DNA of 64,000 nucleotides from Centropus unirufus (lineage: Eukaryota > Chordata > Aves > Cuculiformes > Centropidae): NCBI GenBank assembly GCA_013397695.1, contig VYZI01000074.1:1425143-1489142 (forward strand), written 5' to 3'. The notes beneath the pieces were generated by a model that made no database searches, was not told the DNA's origin, and saw only the letters and a program-made list of their open reading frames with translations. Position 1 is the first letter of the stretch. Each line of letters starts with the position of its first letter. Positions 10,992 through 23,532 of the stretch are shown here, in pieces. The position numbers and the translations under genes are program-made.

Positions 10992-12189
10992 ATCCCAGAC
11001 ATTAATGGAAATGGTTTTAACCTGTGCTGGTCATTCAGATCACAATCCTCCTTTTTGTTGAGGGCACTACCTTGAGAATAATTAACAGTGTAATTTCTTA
11101 CATCAGCGTCAGTAGGCTCAGTGACAGGAAGAATTTAAATTGTGAGACACGTTGCTTTGAATAACTTGATTTTTATTTCTAAAAGATGTTCTTCACATAC
11201 AAGAGCATTTAAGCAATTGTAATCTGTGTAAAGTGGAATGACTTCAGTTTTTATAAAGGAATAGATTTTTAACCTGCTTCAACTGGATCAGAATAAGTGC
11301 AGTTACAACGATTGTACTCATGCTAAGGGGAGGACATTACACTTATTTACGCTCATGGTGCTTTATGCTAATAATGAAAGAGTTCCGCATTCACACGTAT
11401 ACAAATTAGAAGGCATCAGTTGTGTGGATGAAATCTCTGCTTTCCAAAACAGGTAAGAGGTTTTTTTTTCAGACTGGTGAAGTTACAATGCTAGCTTTGT
11501 GCATAGATATGGGAAAAAGTAGTTTTGTTTTAGCAGTGCAATGGAAAGCTTTCTCCCCTCCGTGTGCTAGGACAACAAAGCACAGTTTTGATACTAAGGA
11601 GTGCAGACTATCTTCTAAAGCTTTTCCTGCATTCTTTATTTTGCTAGGTTTGTTATCTTTAGTAGGAGTATCCTAGATAATGCAAAGCCTGGAAAATATG
11701 GGGAATAGGGTGTCCCATGAGAATTACCAAGTAGCTCCACATGGAGTCAGTCAGGCCTCAGCGTGATGCAGCCAGAACTAAGCTGTCTCGTGTAGAAGAA
11801 TAATCCCCTCGGTCGTCTCTAATCTGTGAAGTTCATACTTGAAGGGTTTGTTAGCTTGGGCAGAGCCTGGTGTGAAAATACAAAGTTAACTTGCACTCCC
11901 TATGGCATCCAGGCATTGAGAAGTGGGTGGGAATAGTTGGCTTATTGACCCTGGCAGGCTGTGTGCACAAACGCTTGAATAAGGTGACACAGACCTTCTC
12001 CAAGAAGTAGTAATAGTGGAAAGTAATTCTGATTTAAAAATAATGTCTTTGCAGAAGACCAGATGATATTAAAGGGAAAAATGGCTTCATCTGCTGTATC
12101 TCTAGTGTGTGTTGTCACTGAAGAATAATCTCAAACCCAAGGGCTATTAGCTAATACAAATGGCTATTTCTTAGCATCTATTCTAAGAT

Positions 12190-12267
12190 GCTGTAAAAAT
12201 ACAATAGTATTAAATAGTAAATAAATAAATAGTATCAATAGTAATAGTGCTGTAAAAATACAATAGT
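12190..12267. repeat. 19-base direct repeat with AT-rich spacer
   Basis: The 19 bases gctgtaaaaatacaatagt occur at 12190-12208 and again at 12249-12267. The region between is built of atagta/aataaat-like units. This looks like a local slippage duplication. Confidence 0.7.
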
Positions 12268-12633
12268 GCTATTCCATAGAGTTGTAAACTATTTTGCCAC
12301 ATCTTTTTTTTTGTGTTTTCAATAAGAAGAGTCCTGCTTTGTCATATCGTTTTTTATTCATTTAGAAAATCAGAGTTGTATTGAGTGTTCCTGTTTTCTT
12401 ACTCAAATGTACAGGATGCATGCATTCTGACTACTAGAATAACTGTATAGAAAATAGCAATGCTCCCTCAAGACTGTATTTTGTGAAAGAAATTAAAAAG
12501 TGCGCGTGCAATTTCTTGTAGGAATTTTCAGTGTTTTGAACATTCTTTCCTGTATGCTTTTAGAGTACTAGAATGACGACAAAATGGAACAGATGAAGAA
12601 TAAAACCAAAGGAATTAAATATTTTAAGTTTTC

Positions 12634-12790
12634 ATCATAGAATCATGGAATGGTTTGGTTTGGGTTGGGAGGGACGTTGAAGCCTATCCAGTTCCGACCC
12701 CTCTGCCATGCTCAGGGACACCTCCCACCAGACCAGGCTGCCCAAGGCTCCATTGAAACTGGCCTTGAACACCGCCAGGGAAGTGGCAGT
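12634..12790 (-). mobile_element. CR1 LINE, 3' end fragment, antisense
   Basis: The + strand begins with catagaatcatggaatggtt, the reverse complement of the CR1 tail. It continues through the cctatccagttccgacc and gggacacctcccaccag blocks to the truncated edge near 12790. Confidence 0.92.
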
Positions 12791-15518
12791 TTTCTCAAAA
12801 TTGCACCAAAAAATGGCATTTTCTCAAAACGCATCTTAACTTGTAGCTGATTATGGAAATACACAGGCTGAGATGTTCCTTCAGAGGAAAAATGGTGTTA
12901 AAAGATGTCGTGCAAATGAAATTTAGCTGAAGGAATGTTGTGAAAGAGATTAAAGGTGAAAACCTGAGCAGTTATTTGGACATTTAGACACCGTGCATGA
13001 TAGCTGCCCTAATGAACAATGAAAAATGACTGTGGCAGTTTTTACACAGGGTGTGCTTCTGATTATTTTGTTGTTCTCCAGTGATCTGGACCCCCTATGC
13101 AATTAAGCAGATTTCCATTAATTATTCTGCATGCTTGTGTTGACAGGCGTGACCTTCCTGAATTTACTATTAAGACATCAGTGGAGATCCATTTTTGGAT
13201 CCCTTGCTCGTTTTATCTGGAGGTGAAACCCCTGTCATCAAATACCTCTGCAACCGCTCTGTTCAGTGTGGTTTAGATTCAGCCATCGAGGGTTTGGCCG
13301 GTACAATATTGTTTGGCTTTTTGTTTTATTTTGTTCTCTCTCTTTACCTAAAAATGAACTGCAGTTTTTTTGGCTCAACATGGCCAAACCTCTTAAATTT
13401 CGCAGTTATTAAACACCTGCATTTTACCCTGCAGCGGTAGGAAACCTCTAGAGTTTTCACGACCGAAGCCTTTATTTGTAGATTGTCCTCACTGGCGTGC
13501 AGTGTCAGCAATTTCATTGAGGACTCTTACTTTTCTCCAAAGGCATTTGCTATTCCTAGATTTCAACTGGAGGTGAACTTCCACCCTTGCGGTGTAAAAG
13601 CTATGCTGTTGGTGGGTTTTTGTTGGTTTGTTTCCAGTGGTAGACCTTTTTCTTGCTTTCTTAGTATGGTGCTTATATATATATATTTATTTTTTTTTAA
13701 GTAATTATTTCCCTAAATGGAAGAGCATTATTTACCATCTTGTGTTGACTAAATAAATGTGAAATTGATTACTTGAATTATTTGGCAGGGATTTTAGAAG
13801 TTATTTTGGGGAAACGTACTGAAGTTCTATCTTCTCTGAATGTGTGGGTTCCGAGACTGCTTTGGGTCAAAACTCATCCTCTTGCATTATCTTGGGGCCC
13901 TGAGTTTGAAATCTTTTGCTTAGTCTGTCCTGACTTGCAGAGTTTGTGCTTCCACTGTGGTCTTGCTTACTCTTAACCTATTTCCCAGAGTCCTTGTTAC
14001 CTGAGCACCAGCAAGGTGCGCACCTTGTTCTCACTCCACCTTTCCTTTGCTTTCCTTTCCATGTTCCCTCCAAGGGGAACTGCAGTGTTTAGGCACATGA
14101 ACTTTTAAATTGAAAGAGCTTTGAAGCCCACTTCAGTGCTGACTTGTTGGAAAAATATTTCCTTTTTGCCAGCTCTTTTCGTGCCTGTAAATATTGTATG
14201 CAACCCCGTTTTGGGGAAAAACGCCTCTAAAATCATATTGCTTTAAATTACTGTTATTATAAAAAAAAAATCACTTAAGCCTGTAGTTATTCTGACTGGC
14301 TTGGTGTGAACTCTATCCTCTGTATTTATTGTAACAGTTGCCACACCTCTGGTGACTTTAAGAGTAATTTTAATTCTAATCTCTGCAGCAGGAGGCTTGC
14401 TGCATCCCCCGACACGTGCCTCATTAATACTGTTTGTAGCAGATGTTTCCTCTAATGAGTGGAGCTCAATGTTCAGGCAGGAGTGGGGCTGGTGAAGTAA
14501 GGAGATGCCCGTTGTGACTTAAAAAAAAAAAACCGAACCAAGGCTGCTACCACTAAGAATAATAAAAAGCTTTTAAACGCCTGCGGAATAATTCAAATTA
14601 GTACAATCCAACAGGACTGGGTTTTACAATTGTAAAATGTGACCTGAACTAAATGCGAGCTGTTAAGGGGCGTTAAGTTATTCTCCTACATTTGTACGAG
14701 GGCCTTTTTATTTTCCACATCTCTACCCATGCAGCTGTAGTGAAAAATAATAAATACAATCATTCAATTCAATTATGGTAAGGCAGTAATTTAAGGAAAT
14801 GCAGGACAGGTAGTTCTTGCCAAAGGCTATTATGTTGGGAAAATATTCATGCAAATTTGACGGCCTGCAGATCTCTAAATGGGAACGAGTGGATACAGGA
14901 TGTAAAGCAGCTCTTTGAGAATTACTGCTAATTGTGTAAAAGTGTTTGCAACAAAATAGATAACTTCAGATATGTTCCTATTTCTTTCATGATTGGCAAA
15001 TTATTTCTCAGAAAGAATAATTAAATAATTATCATTTTGTTGATATTCCAATACAAAATAAAAATAATAAAGCTACACTTAACTGTATGATAAAACTTGT
15101 GGCCAAATTTTTTGATTGTCTTCATTAATCAAATAATTTTGGTTTATCCAAAGCATGTAAATTACTATATTATCATCCTTCCCATGTTTCTTTAGCTTTT
15201 TTGTACAAATTGAAGAGAATTTCTGTTTGTTAGGGTTTTTTTAAAGAAATTTAAAATTATTGGCATTTGCAGCCTCTATAGAAAAATATTTCTGACCGTT
15301 ACTTGAAGGAAATCTGGGTGTATTTTAAGGTAACATATGCAAACATGCAAAATACCTGTTATTAAAACGTGATGAAGGTGAGGTAAAAGTTTCTCTCTGA
15401 ATTTGCATGGCTAAATACTTTTTTCTTTCCCTGTAATTTGAGACTGGAATGATGAGATGACGCTTACAAGCATAACTGAGGAATTGCGAATTCCTAATAT
15501 GAAAAGTTGTCTAAAAGT

Positions 15519-15551
15519 CATTTGTGGTAAAAGTGACTTTTATCACAAATG
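15519..15551. repeat. Near-perfect inverted repeat, 16-bp arms
   Basis: Arm 15519-15534 (catttgtggtaaaagt) and arm 15536-15551 (acttttatcacaaatg) are complementary except for one G:T pair, and they are separated by one base. It may be a small fold-back duplication. The arms are too short for a typical microRNA precursor, and no flanking extension of the stem is visible. Confidence 0.7.
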
Positions 15552-18500
15552 GTAAATGAAAGAATAGGGGATTGTGGTTAAAGAGCAGCTCTGAAAAACT
15601 GGAGAACACTGAGAAACTGGGTTTTTTTGTTTTTGTTTTAGAAATCAAGAGTTAAAAGAAACTAGCCCCAAATTTGGTGGTAACGAAGAAGAAAGGTAGC
15701 CCATCTGCAAAGGATTATAGAAGTAGCTCAATGGTTTTGTGGAAAAACTATTATCCCTGAGAGACAGGAGGAGGATAGAGAGAAAGTTTGGATGATAACA
15801 AGAATGGTGGGGGACAGAGAAGATGGGAGAGCAGCACTAATCCAATTAAAAAACAAATCTATGCACTTGAGAACTCATTATTAAGAACAAGAGAGCAGCT
15901 TGTCATGAAAGCAGATCTAGGGAACGGAAATATTTCCTCCTGGGAGCAAAGATATTAATGTGGAGTTGAACTTACGGAGACTCTGTTGGGAATGAGAAAG
16001 AACTTGTATGTTAATTTTCAGATCGGTACAAATGATGTGACTGGATTCTCATGGATGTGGAATTTTATGCCCAGTAATGGAAAATGCCTGAAGGGAAGGT
16101 TGACACACTTGTTAGTGGATTCTTTCCTAATTTAAAGGAGGGGGGCAAAAATGTAGGGTGTTGAGATTTGACAGATGACTTCAGAAGTGGTGCCAACAGC
16201 AAAATTTAGGGCCATTAATCACTGGAAAGCATTTGTGGATAGAGAGTTACGGCTACCCCTTTTCTGGGTACCTTACTTTCTTACCGTAGCTGGCTAAATA
16301 AGTGAATTATTATGTATTGTGTTTTGAGCGTCTTCTCATTTAGTCATGTTTAGAGTAAAATGTGTTTATGGTCTTGGGGTCAGGCAGGAGCATTTTCCTC
16401 CTAATGTAAGATGGGCTGAAGAACTCACCTGAGAATCATCTCTTTTTAACCTTTTGCCTTTTCCTTCACTAATCTTAAGAAATAGACTTAAATATTTATC
16501 AGTATTGGACCATTGGTTGGCAATGCTGTATATTTCTTCCTTTGTGGTTAGGGTAGGTTTCTGTGGTCTGAAACTTCGAAGGACAGAAAAGTTCAGGGCT
16601 TTGGACATGTACTGAGCAGATTTTTCAGGACCAAATGTTTTTTTTTTTTCAATTGGAGTGACAGGCTTTGTGAACAACTGGGCTTAACTCAAGGGCTTTG
16701 ATTCCATGTTAAATGAGCTTTATTCAAATTGTGCTTATGTAACTATCGGCAATGGGCAGAGCCTCAACTGTTGGGTGCTAATTATACATCGTTGGTGTGT
16801 GTGTAGGACAGCTACTCAACATTGCTCTTAATTTTCTGAAAAAGCAGATGCCTAATTCATGTTTTTATTTTGTGTGTTTAGGTGGGAGGGGAAGAGATGG
16901 TGGAATGGATGGCAGGAATTATATATTTTGAGACTAGAACGTTGGGAGTTTAGTAGCTGAGATGTGAGTCTGCATGCCCTGATTCTTAGTAGTTATCTCT
17001 TGGAGTTGTGTTGGGCAATATATTTAGGATTAGATGACTGATTTGAGCCTATTTCCCACGGCATTTGAACCCATGAATACTGAATGCTTACTCGGGTTTT
17101 TATTCAAGAGTTCAAAAATAAGATTCTGATAAATGAGGTAAGATCGGGGGCGCTTCCAGCACGTTTACTGTGTCCCTTACCTCAAGGTAGAGACATTCTA
17201 GCTTAGGGTGAAGAAGATCTAGCACATCTCATCATCTCCACCTGTTGGCACGTTATAAAGGGCACGTTGTCCTTTTTTACTTCTTTTACAGGGAATAAAA
17301 GCGTGCATAGAGTTTCCTAGCAGACTGGCTTTGACCAGCAGAAAAGGAGTTACCAGATTTTGGCAGCCAGGCTCATGGGCATCACCAGCAACCTCATTGG
17401 TTCTGTTTAACTACATCAGTTACCAACCAGGAGAGGTCCCTCTTGGTTGGAGACTGTAGGTCGAACGAGGCAGCTCAGTGCGTTGTAAGGTGTTGAACTA
17501 AATCTGGAACTATTGGTTGTTGATATTGTTACCCCTAAGAAGTTTGCACAGGGTAGTACTATGTAAAGTAGAGATATATTTTACAGAGCAGGTCTGTTAG
17601 TTGCTGGGCTGGGCTGAAATTGTTTTTTAAGGCTGCATTTGGAGTGGGCGGTTTGGGGTGAGTTTTCTTTGGGGGGTGGTGATGGTGTGTTTATATATTT
17701 ATTTATTACTAAGAGACATCCATGTCACTTTGCTGCTTCTCCGTCTCCCGAAGCCTGTTTTTTAAATCCTCAAATCTTGGTGTGGAGGAATGAAAAAATA
17801 GACGTGACAGAACACGTCATCCGCTGTGTGGATCCAAATTGACTCCAATGGCCAAAGAAGGCATTCTTACTCTAGGTTGTGGTTCCTTATATATGTCTGC
17901 TTGCAACAGTGTCAAGACTTTAAAAAACAGTGGCAGAAGAAAGCTAGTGGGTTTTGGGTCCCCTTCTCAAAGAACACTGCTGCTGTGATACCATATGGAA
18001 TGTGTGTTTTGTGGAGCAGCAGGTTCCATGCTTCACGGTTCAGAAGCCTTTCGACAGCTCACAAAGTTTTGTGGTCCCAGTTCTTAGCTCTTTGAAAAGT
18101 GCTGCTTAGCTGATTATTCATCTCTAGCTGTTTGCATATTTGGACAGATTGTCTTCTAAGCAAGCTCCTTTGTTTGTTTATAAATAGTTAATGCATCAAA
18201 ATGCCTATTACGTGGCTTGTGCTGTGAATACTGATCTTGGAGTATTCAACTGTAGTCCCAAAATGTTCTAATCAGATCAAGATAAATGGTGTGCCTGCAC
18301 GGGTACCTGATGTTCAAGGGCCAAGTATCAGTGATTACTGCTTTATTTGTTTATTTTAATTTTTCCCAGAGCTCTTCTAATAGTGGAACAAAGCATCCTG
18401 TGCTGCTGGGTGTCTGGAGGGGATTACGGGCACATCCATGAAGTGTGATGGCTTAAGCTGATTCAGGGAAGAGCGGCATTCGGTTTGTCAAGTTTAACTC

Positions 18501-18792
18501 TGCAAATAACTAGGGCAGCCCTTTCCCTTAGAGCTCATCTCCTAATCTGTGAGCACAAATGGCGCTTGGGCTCTGCTGTGGCTTCTGCCTGTGATGTAGA
18601 CAGAATTAACCTGGCATAAATTAGTTCAAAGTTAAAGGAACCTCTTTTTTTCCGGACTGCTACATTAGGGGCCTCCATAAAAGACACTGTGGTCCTCTTG
18701 ACTGGGAGAAGGAGGATTGTAACTGCTTCTCACCAGATGCTAAATTAATTTTTCTCTCTTATATCATGGTGTAACTGCAGCTTTGCATTACC

Positions 18793-18808
18793 TTTTTTTT
18801 TTTTTTTT
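18793..18808. repeat. Poly-T tract (16 T)
   Basis: A homopolymer run inside the intron. I looked for a retrocopy on the minus strand that this could be the poly(A) tail of, and I did not recognise one. Confidence 0.8.
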
Positions 18809-20442
18809 GAGGCTGTTGCTTCAGGCCTGAATTTCCCTTTAAGTCTCTGTGATATTTTCAGATTTAATATTTGTGGAGGAGGGATGGAGTCAAACCAGTT
18901 CAAGCAAGCTTGAAGCTCAGTATCTGCCATAAATAATAGTAATAAGGGTAAAAAGTTATAAGGGAATTCAGTAGTTCAGTCAAGCTTGAAATATAATTTG
19001 TTCCATTAAAAAAAACAATTAGAACATTTTACTGTACAGTTGTTTTCCAGTAGTGTTTCTTCCTTTAAAGTAGAAATGTACTTTAATATATGTACTTGAC
19101 TACTTGGAATCCTCAAAATTTGAGTGAAACAATGCGAATCTAATATTTAAATAAGTCTATTAATATACAGATTCTGTTACTGGATCACATATTTCATGGC
19201 TAGTTAACAATTCTTTGATTTTTACACCAGATGTGTTATAAATCACTATAAAGACTCCAGCTGTAGTTGGAGATGAATCTACCCTTTGTTGCAGGTTAAA
19301 TAATGATGACAAGATGACTTCAAGTTTCATCCGTAGTGTTTAATATCATTTTAGAAATAAAGAAACGAAACTCCCACAGCACTCTTAACTTAATTAAAAC
19401 CCTGGGAGGCAGACGAGAAAAACTCTGTAACCGGATAGTCTTTTTTAACCTTGATAAATTATTGGTTTACCAGCTCTGTGGCAGGGTTTCGCAGTCTAAT
19501 AATACTTTAGATAGAAAATGTAGTTCTACATTGGTTTTGAATTTGCCATCTGTTAAATTAATTAATTAAAGGCATCTTTATTCCTGATTTCTAAAGCAGG
19601 AAAAACTAAAGTTTGAACTCGAGTCTAAACTATGATGCTTTATTAGGAGTAATACCACATTGTTTTATCCCATGCATGCTCCACAGTATCCCTGCTGTCT
19701 CTTCTATTCAAAACCTGACTTCCCTGTGGATGCTGTTGCACGTGGTATCCCAGGTAAGGACATAGCACTAAATTGTATAACGACACATCGTTATTTCTGT
19801 GTTAGGCACCGCCCTGTTAATTTTGTGACCTAATGATTTGTTTGCTGGGATTTTTTTTGTCTGCAGATGCATCTCTGCGCTCTCACTGACCTCTAAAAAG
19901 CAGCTGCTCTGTTAGCTTTGCCGGCTTTTCCTGCCTGTGCCTTGGTACCTGTTGGATATCAAAACTCACATTGTTCCTTACTGCAGTCTGGGGCGTTCTG
20001 AAGATTGCAGTAGTTCATGTTGTCATCTGCAGGTTCTCTGCCTCACTTTTGATGATTTTTGGGATCATAACAGCCACAAAAACATAAAAATCTTCTCTGG
20101 ACCTTGGGTTGTCAAGGGGAGCAAACAAAACCGGAAATTTGCATTCAGAGTTTAGAGGAGAGGGATGGCAAGCAGCAGTAAGAAAAAGAATGTGATGTTG
20201 AGTGAGATAAGAGTGGGGGAGCCTGAGGAGCAGTGAAGATTGTGGAGGCTCAGTACCTGCATAAGCTCTAGGGTGGCTGTTATTGTACAGTGACAATGTG
20301 CACAGTGTGTGTATGTGGGGAAAAGGACCTCGGCAAATTTTGTGGAAATGAAGTGCTGTGGTCTCAAGTAAGCAGGATGAATTGATGAATATCAGCTCAT
20401 CAATACCTGGAGGAATTTCAAAGATGTGTCTGTGTGCCTTTT

Positions 20443-20516
20443 AGGGGTACGGTTTAGTGGTGGATTTGGCACTGATAGGTCTTAGAGGTCTTTTATAACC
20501 TAAATGATTCTGTGGA
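20443..20516 (+). mobile_element. CR1 LINE, very short decayed 3' end
   Basis: About 75 bases with the pattern ggggtacggtttagtggtgg, ataggtcttagaggtctttt, then ataacctaaatgattctgtg. They match the last part of the CR1 type at 1393-1738 and 53815-54266, with many differences. This is probably an old fragment. Confidence 0.65.
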
Positions 20517-23014
20517 TATCAAGACTAAGCATAGCCCTTTCATTGTTATGTATGAGTTGATCAATAAAACAAGAAAATTATTTTTTTCCCATGCTAGCAT
20601 CAAGTCAGGGCAGCAGTAGCTCGAGCAAGCGATTTAGAACATGAAGCTGCGTATTGGGATCTTCCTAATTTCTCATGAAATTAAATGGTGGTGTAGTAGA
20701 CATGCTAGAATAACTTTATTGACCGTAACATGAATATTCAAAAACACTTGTTGTTGAGGAAAGATGCAAAATAAGGTTTGAGGGACTGCGTTTTCATCAT
20801 AGCTGAAGGGTAAAAAAAAAAATGTTCTGGAGTTGGGGTTTTTAAAAAATCACTACAGGATTGTTGAGCGAGACTTCTGAGTCCCTGCTGCCCGTGCTGC
20901 AGATACTCAGCGTGATCAGAGTTGTCACTACGAGCACGCTTTAACTTCTAATGCCAGCTGCTTCAGGTCTCCATTGGTGTAAGAAGAGTTTAGCCAACAT
21001 GGTTATGGAAACCTTGGGACCCTGAAGTAGACACAATTCTGAAAAGTAGTCAGAAGCCGGAATTTTGCTTTCTTTCAAAGGTGGAGAATTGGTGGAAAAT
21101 TCTGACCAGTGACCAGTCCAGGTGCTTCTTAAATGTAAAAAGAGACACATGAGGTACAGTTACTTACGAAACAGAGGCCTAGTAACATAGTATTTTAACA
21201 TTGTAGGAGATTAATTTGGGTCATTGATGATTTGATTTGAACTTAGAATGTTGAGGTTGCAAGGAGAGGTAAAAATAGAGCAGTAACGTAGGTTCTCTCT
21301 GAAGTGACAGATTTGGATAAAACAAGGCATGTAGTTAATGAAATTGGGATGAATGAGGAACACAGTCTTCAGTATAGACTGGGAATGGCATTTCCTCTGA
21401 GTTTTAGTAGAGGTTCCTATACAAGGAAACATTTTTTTTTACAGGAGTAGTGGTCTATCTCGGGCTTCTGGGCTTTGACAAAATTTTGATTTATTATAGA
21501 GTCTGAGGATAATGCAGATTGCTGGAGTAAGAGAGGTAAAGGAAGGGCTGAAAGAAAATGGGATTGGATGGTTTTGGAAGAAAATCTATAAAAAGCCACA
21601 AGTGGAGGTCCTGAATATTGATTTTATATTATCATTAAGAATTTTGAAACAGCAACCAAACGGGTTCTGACAAACAGCCGAGAGAGACAAGCCCCTGAAT
21701 GCACTGAGGAGCAGAATAATAAAGCTGGAAGGATATTTGGTTGTAGAAAATGCAAGGTTGTGAATACGAAATATTGGAGCTGGAGGCTGTTAATTGGAAA
21801 TGACTGTCAGGCAGAACCTAAGGGGGTTTTATGGTTTGAAATACTGGGGAGATTCTTGGTGGCGGAATTTAACCTGGAAGTATTCAAACTAAATATAAAG
21901 TGTTGGTACATTCAGAACAGACCAGCTCTGGAGAGTTTCTGTGTGTGATTATTTTTTTATTTTTTTTTTTCAAGTTTGTGTTTAGAATTTGGGTTATGAC
22001 AATTCTACAGCTGCTGAAGCGTAGCGGTGTGTCCTGGCGCTATGTGGTTGTGCAAATGAACACGTGTGTGCAAGTTTGGAAGTGGCATTTGTGACAGAGC
22101 TGTCTGTGCTGATTGAAAAGGCAGTGTTTGCCTTTTGTTTGCACACTGAAGATAATGAGTCTTCACGGAGCTTCCTGTGTCCCGGTATCCAGGCTTTGTC
22201 ACCCTCCAGGAGCCATGGTTTGAGGTAGCAGCCCTTGCCAGCAGCAATTAATAGTAGAGAAAATGGCAAGCTGAGCCTTCGCCGTGGATCGGGACTTGAG
22301 GCGGTCTGGCTCCATCTGCCAGAGGCCAGCTCCAGATTCCTAATCTAAACTGTTCCCGTAGGTCTGGCACAGCCTGGATTGAGGCCAGGGCATGGAGCTG
22401 CGGTGGCTTAATGACACAGGTGGGCCACCTCCACCTGTCGGTGCGTAGAGCACAGCCACTCCTTTTCATTCCTCCGGCCCTTTCTGGCGCTGGCCTGCCA
22501 GGCACGCTCCAAAGGGAGATGCTCAAGCGGCTCGGCATGGTCCGGGGTGACCAATCCACCCTGTGCTCATGATTTTGAATTGTGGCCAATCACACAAGGA
22601 AACGGAGAGGGTGAAAATGGTGGCTGCAACGGGACTTGGTTGGCGCCTCTGCGTCAGGAACCAACGTGCGATGCTAATGGCTGTTCCGTGGGGCTTGTTC
22701 CTGTGGGAGAACGGTGCTTCCACAGGACTGAGGGCTCGGCTGTGTAATGAACTCCCCAGGGAACGGGGAGCTGCCACGTAGTTGGTGCTCCGAGCTTATG
22801 ATGGAATTTCTTCCATTTTGCATTCTTTAATGGGATAATACAGACACAAGCATATTTTAAAGGGAAAAATAGCGACAACAGCACTGGGTTGAAATAAATA
22901 ATCTTCTTTGATATAGTTCTTCTAAAGAAACGCTGTGGGGCAAAGAAAGCTCCTATAGGAACTGCATTTTTAAGCTTCCTCTAAAAAAAAAAATCTTTAA
23001 TCTATTTTCTTCTT

Positions 23015-23038
23015 TCAGATTTTTTTTCTAAAATCTGA
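23015..23038. repeat. Inverted repeat (9-bp stem, T-rich loop)
   Basis: tcagatttt (23015-23023) and aaaatctga (23030-23038) are perfectly complementary around a six-base loop. In this T-rich context it could easily be chance. Confidence 0.45.
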
Positions 23039-23447
23039 TTTTGTGTTGAACTCAAACACAGAAGATGAGGTCTCAAAGCTTGAGGAAGCTGTGCTGTATT
23101 TTTTTAATTGTACTTAAGGTTTTAGAACTACGATAAAGTGTAAAATCAATGTGTGATCTTGTTGCCAGGATAGTTTATGGGAGTTTGGGTGGGGGAATGA
23201 AGTTAAACATCGATAAAGCACATCATAATATGGAAGTCAGTGGCAAAACTTCTGTGAAATTCTAGGTGATCAACTCACTGTGAATGTGTTTGGGCAAGCA
23301 CTGTGATGAGGTGTGACATTTGGGAGTATTTTCAAAGCTGGTTTTGTGACTCCTAATAAACTGGGGAAGAGGATAGGGGCTGCAAGCTCTGGTGGGTGCA
23401 GCGTTGGATTTGGAGCTTGAGAGAGACAGTTCTGCTCTTGTTCCAGA

Positions 23448-23532
23448 NNNNNNNNNNNNNNNNNNNNNNNNNNNNNNNNNNNNNNNNNNNNNNNNNNNNN
23501 NNNNNNNNNNNNNNNNNNNNNNNNNNNNNNNN
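23448..23532. other. Assembly gap (85 N)
   Basis: An unresolved run of N within the large intron. Any frames translated across it are meaningless. Its size may be an estimate by the assembler. Confidence 1.

Noticed and set aside
19300..19340. aatgatgac, resembling a C box of an intronic snoRNA (also aatgatgatg near 25826)
   Set aside because: No matching D box with a terminal stem at the right distance was found in either place.
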